Of a stretch of 16,081 bases of DNA, positions 13,490 through 16,081 are shown piece by piece. Below the pieces are notes generated by a model. The model saw nothing but the letters and a program-made list of their open reading frames with translations, was not told the DNA's origin and made no database searches. Source of the DNA: Alphaproteobacteria bacterium. GTDB lineage: Bacteria > Pseudomonadota > Alphaproteobacteria > CACIAM-22H2. Positions within the stretch are counted from its first letter, which is position 1, and the number at the start of each line of letters is the position of its first letter. Where the stretch lies: the NCBI GenBank assembly GCA_016869415.1, contig VGEI01000036.1:1-16081 (forward strand), given 5' to 3'. The translations under genes were made by a program, and so were the position numbers.

Positions 13490-14368
13490 ATGCACCCGCT
13501 CGAGATCTCTTTCTTCCGCAATTTCGGGTCTCTTCTCTGCATGATCCCGTGGATTCTCACGGCAGGAATTGGCGCGCTGCGCACCGGCAATCAGAAACTC
13601 TATATCGGCCGGTCGGTGATCGGCTTTCTCGCCAATGTCTGCCTGATCGCCGGCTTCGCCTGGCTGCCGCTCAACGATTCGACCGCGCTGTCGTTCACCA
13701 CCCCGCTCTTCGCGGCGGGCGCCGCGGCTATCCTGCTGGGTGAGACGATCGGCTCCCGGCGCCTGATCGCGGCCCTGGCCGGATTTACCGGCGCCCTGAT
13801 CGTCTTGCGTCCCGGCCTCGAGGAACTGTCGCTGCCACAGGGCCTCGTCCTTGCAGGCGCTGCGCTTGCCGGCGTGAATGCGGCCGTCATCCGGCAGCTG
13901 GCGGTCCGGAACGAATCGCCGAACCTGATCGTCACTTACATGGCTCTCTATAGCCTGCCCCTGGCTCTGGTGGCCGCCATCCCGGTTTGGGAGACCCCGC
14001 CCTGGTGGGCCATCCCGTGGCTCGCGGTGCTGGCGGCTTGTGCCACCTTCGGCCACCTGTCGCTGACGCGGGCTTTCGCCTGCATGGACGCCACCGCAGT
14101 CACGGCGCTCGACTTCGTGCGGCTGCCGCTCGTGGCCCTGGCCGCCTGGATGGCGTTCGGCGAGGAGCCGGACGGCTGGAGCTGGCTCGGCGCGCTCGTG
14201 ATCGTCGGGGCGTCGGTGTATCTCGCCCGGTGGGAGCGCGCGGCGCCGCAGCCTACCGAGCCGCTGGCCGCGGGTATCGCCGGCGCGACCTCGGGCGAAG
14301 GCGGGACCGCCGCCGTGCCGCCAGTCTGGCCCGAGCGCACGCCGGCAGCGGTACGCAAACCGGAGTAG
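13490..14368 (+). CDS. DMT-superfamily permease, EamA domains (lacks its normal start)
   Basis: From the first in-frame ATG the protein has 292 residues and about nine hydrophobic helices, forming two EamA repeats. 'HPLEISFFRNFGSLL' is the usual start of helix 2 in the RhaT/EamA family, 'ALSFTTPLFAAGAAAILLGE' closes the first repeat, and 'TAVTALDFVRLPLVALAAWM' with 'FGEEPDGWSWLGALVIVG' belongs to the second. These proteins export or import metabolites such as amino acids; no substrate can be named. The protein lacks helix 1 unless the one-base frameshift near 13406-13410 is repaired. The C-terminal tail of about 45 residues is proline- and alanine-rich and probably cytoplasmic. The SDR gene follows after 55 bases. 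Confidence 0.82.
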   Translation: MHPLEISFFRNFGSLLCMIPWILTAGIGALRTGNQKLYIGRSVIGFLANVCLIAGFAWLPLNDSTALSFTTPLFAAGAAAILLGETIGSRRLIAALAGFTGALIVLRPGLEELSLPQGLVLAGAALAGVNAAVIRQLAVRNESPNLIVTYMALYSLPLALVAAIPVWETPPWWAIPWLAVLAACATFGHLSLTRAFACMDATAVTALDFVRLPLVALAAWMAFGEEPDGWSWLGALVIVGASVYLARWERAAPQPTEPLAAGIAGATSGEGGTAAVPPVWPERTPAAVRKPE

Positions 14369-14423
14369 GCGGAGCCCGCGCAGACTGGACAGCGAGCGAG
14401 AAATCGGGAAGGGTCGCGCCGCC

Positions 14424-15188
14424 ATGGCCGATCATCCCTTCTCTCTCGCCGGCAAGGTCGCGCTCGTTACCGGCGCGGTGCGCGGCCTGGGCTTCGAGAT
14501 GGCCAAAGCGCTGGCCCACGCGGGGGCGCGCGTCGCCATCAACGGCCGCGACGAAACCCGGCTGCGCGAGGCCGCCGAGCGGGCCGCACAAGCCGGCATT
14601 GCCCTGGAGACCGCCCGCTTCGATGCCGCCGATCCCGCCTCGGCCGGCGCGCTGGCCGAGTTCGCCGCGCGGCGCGGCCGCCTTGACGTCTTCATCAGCA
14701 ATGTCGGCCTGCGCAACCGCAAGCCGCTCTTCGACTTCACACTCGACGAGGTGCGCGCCCTGATCGAGGCCGATCTCATCGGCCCATTCACCCTCGCCCG
14801 CGAAGCGGCGCGGCTGATGGTGCCGCGCAAGACCGGGCGCATCATCCTGGTGACCTCGGTCGCCGGACCCTTCGCGCGGGCCGGAGACGCGGCCTACACC
14901 GCCGCCAAGGGCGGGCTCGCCGCGCTGACCAAGGCGCTGGCCGTCGAGCTCGGGGCGCACGCCATCACGGTCAACGCCATCTCGCCCGGATTTTTCGCCA
15001 CGCCCACCAATCAATACCTGCTCGACGATCCCGTGCGCAGCGCCAGCTTCAGCAGCCGCACGGCGCTCGGCCGCTGGGGACGGCCGGACGAGATCGGCGG
15101 TGCTGCCGTGTTTCTCGCGTCCGACGCCGCCTCGTTCGTCACCGGTCACGTCCTGACCGTCGACGGCGGCACGACCTCGATGTTCTGA
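14424..15188 (+). CDS. SDR-family NAD(P)-dependent oxidoreductase (gluconate 5-dehydrogenase-like)
   Basis: The 254-residue protein is a classical short-chain dehydrogenase. The cofactor motif TGAVRGLG is at 16-23, SNVG at 92-95 replaces the usual NNAG, and the catalytic residues are S145, Y158 and K162 (YTAAK). The C-terminus ('LGRWGRPDEIGGAAVFLASD', 'GHVLTVDGG') resembles gluconate 5-dehydrogenase and 3-oxoacyl-ACP reductase-type SDRs. The fourth tetrad residue, usually Asn in 'VNLxG', is D117 (EADLIGPF). It should oxidise or reduce a hydroxy/keto acid or sugar acid; the substrate is not assigned. An AAGGG stretch lies about 13 bases before the ATG. The lyase-family gene follows after 34 bases, so the two are likely co-transcribed. 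Confidence 0.92.
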   Translation: MADHPFSLAGKVALVTGAVRGLGFEMAKALAHAGARVAINGRDETRLREAAERAAQAGIALETARFDAADPASAGALAEFAARRGRLDVFISNVGLRNRKPLFDFTLDEVRALIEADLIGPFTLAREAARLMVPRKTGRIILVTSVAGPFARAGDAAYTAAKGGLAALTKALAVELGAHAITVNAISPGFFATPTNQYLLDDPVRSASFSSRTALGRWGRPDEIGGAAVFLASDAASFVTGHVLTVDGGTTSMF

Positions 15189-15222
15189 CTGGCTGGAAAT
15201 TCTGACGCTTCGGAGTCACCCG

Positions 15223-16081
15223 ATGAAGACCAAGCCCACCTGGCGTGAACTGCTGGCGCGCGAGAAGCCGCTCGTCCTGCCCGGCGCGCATGACGCGCTT
15301 TCGGCACGGCTGATCGAGATGGCCGGGTTCCCGGCCTATGTCATCGGCGGCTACCCGGTGGTGGGGGCCCGCTACGCGCTGCCCGATATCGGGCTCTGCG
15401 CCCTGGGCGAGATCGCCGCCGGCATCCGCGACATCATGAGCGCCACCGACCTGCCGGTGCTGATCGACGCCGACACCGGCTACGGCGACGTCAAGAACGT
15501 CACGCGCACCATCCAGGTCTACGAGGCGATGGGCGCCTCCTCCATCTTCATCGAGGACCAGGTGAGCCCCAAGCGCTGCGGCCACATGGACGGCAAATCG
15601 GTGGTCCCCGTCGAGGCCATGGAGCAGAAGATCCGCGCCGCTGCCGCCGCCCGGCGCAGCAAGGACACGTTTCTCATCGCCCGTACCGACGCCCGCGCCA
15701 CCGAGGGGCTCGACGGGGCGCTGCGCCGCGGCGAGCGCTATGTCAGGGCCGGCGCCGACGGGCTTTTCGTCGAGGCGCCGCTGACGGTCAAGGAGCTGGA
15801 GACCATCGGCAAGGCTTTCGACGTGCCGCAGTTCTGCAACATGCTGACCAGCGGCAAGACGCCGATCCTCACCCACAGGGAGCTGCGCGAGATGGGCTTC
15901 GCCATGGTGGTGCACGGCATCACCCTGGTCATGGGCATCGCCAGGGCGATGAAGGATATGCTCGCCGACATCAGGAACGACAACGCCCAGGCAATCGCCG
16001 CCCGGGCCGCGACCTTCGACGAGTTCAAGCAGATCACCCGCTTCAACGAGTGGGTGGCGCTCGAGGACCGGTTCAACGGCT
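15223..16081 (+). CDS. Isocitrate lyase/PEP mutase-family enzyme, 3' end beyond the window
   Basis: From ATG at 15223 (CGGAG eight bases upstream) the frame is open for 286 codons to the window edge. Family proteins are about 290 residues, so almost all is present. The TIM-barrel signature includes PGAHDALSARL, 'VLIDADTGYGD' with metal ligands D82 and D84, 'IFIEDQVSPKRCGHMDGK' with the KRCGH catalytic loop (C119), and 'LIARTDARA' (R154). The catalytic cysteine loop favours a lyase, such as 2-methylisocitrate or dimethylmalate lyase, or an oxaloacetate-type decarboxylase, over a phosphonate mutase. The IGGYPV segment replaces the usual SG(A/Y) start of the methylisocitrate lyase motif, so the exact substrate is open. 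It probably works with the upstream SDR on a hydroxy or keto acid. Confidence 0.9.
   Translation, partial: MKTKPTWRELLAREKPLVLPGAHDALSARLIEMAGFPAYVIGGYPVVGARYALPDIGLCALGEIAAGIRDIMSATDLPVLIDADTGYGDVKNVTRTIQVYEAMGASSIFIEDQVSPKRCGHMDGKSVVPVEAMEQKIRAAAAARRSKDTFLIARTDARATEGLDGALRRGERYVRAGADGLFVEAPLTVKELETIGKAFDVPQFCNMLTSGKTPILTHRELREMGFAMVVHGITLVMGIARAMKDMLADIRNDNAQAIAARAATFDEFKQITRFNEWVALEDRFNG

Noticed and set aside
13358..14425. Minus-strand ORF of 355 codons
   Set aside because: It lies antisense to the DMT permease, is rich in Arg/Gly/Asp/Glu with no recognisable fold, and its length reflects codon bias of the real gene.
1..16081. CRISPR arrays, tRNA/rRNA genes, insertion sequences, attachment sites
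   Set aside because: No spaced direct repeats, no cloverleaf or rRNA-like sequence, and no transposase or integrase ORF were seen on either strand by eye.

Overview
The window is a gene-dense, GC-rich bacterial chromosomal segment, with G/C dominating third codon positions. Gene content points to an alphaproteobacterium: a tripartite TRAP transporter, a single-domain response regulator of the 'VxGP…SxExA' alphaproteobacterial type, a DUF1272 zinc-ribbon protein and ComM/YifB. I saw no phage, IS, CRISPR, rRNA or tRNA sequence. No stretch over 300 bases lacks a gene; the longest gaps are 2590-2751 and 13239-13367.

Layout. (1) 1-1420 (+): the 3' part of a luciferase-like flavin monooxygenase, translationally coupled to a MarR regulator. 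(2) 1417-2589 (-): a CynX/NimT-like MFS permease, tail-to-tail with marR. (3) 2752-5106 (+): comM followed directly by a YihY/BrkB membrane protein. (4) 5219-5626 (+): a response-regulator-like protein with a degenerate metal site, tail-to-tail with a hotdog thioesterase (5623-6066, -). (5) 6160-9525 (+): DUF1272 protein, atypical glycosyltransferase, membrane class III nucleotide cyclase and HIT hydrolase, tightly spaced. (6) 13238-9509 (-): a TRAP operon dctP-dctQ-dctM whose last gene is a kynurenine-formamidase-like alpha/beta hydrolase. (7) 13368-16081 (+): a DMT/EamA permease whose 5' end looks frameshifted, a short-chain dehydrogenase, and an isocitrate lyase/PEP mutase-family enzyme cut off by the window end.

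Likely joint functions. The TRAP operon probably imports an organic acid or a related compound and hydrolyses an ester or amide. The SDR plus the lyase-family enzyme suggest carbon-acid catabolism. The cyclase and HIT genes, four bases apart, suggest a small nucleotide-signalling unit.

Most of this is ordinary accessory metabolism. I do not see a clearly new multi-gene system. The points most worth checking are the one-base frameshift in the DMT gene, the loss of canonical residues in the glycosyltransferase, cyclase, response regulator and SDR, the coupled gene pairs, and two starts that look leaderless.
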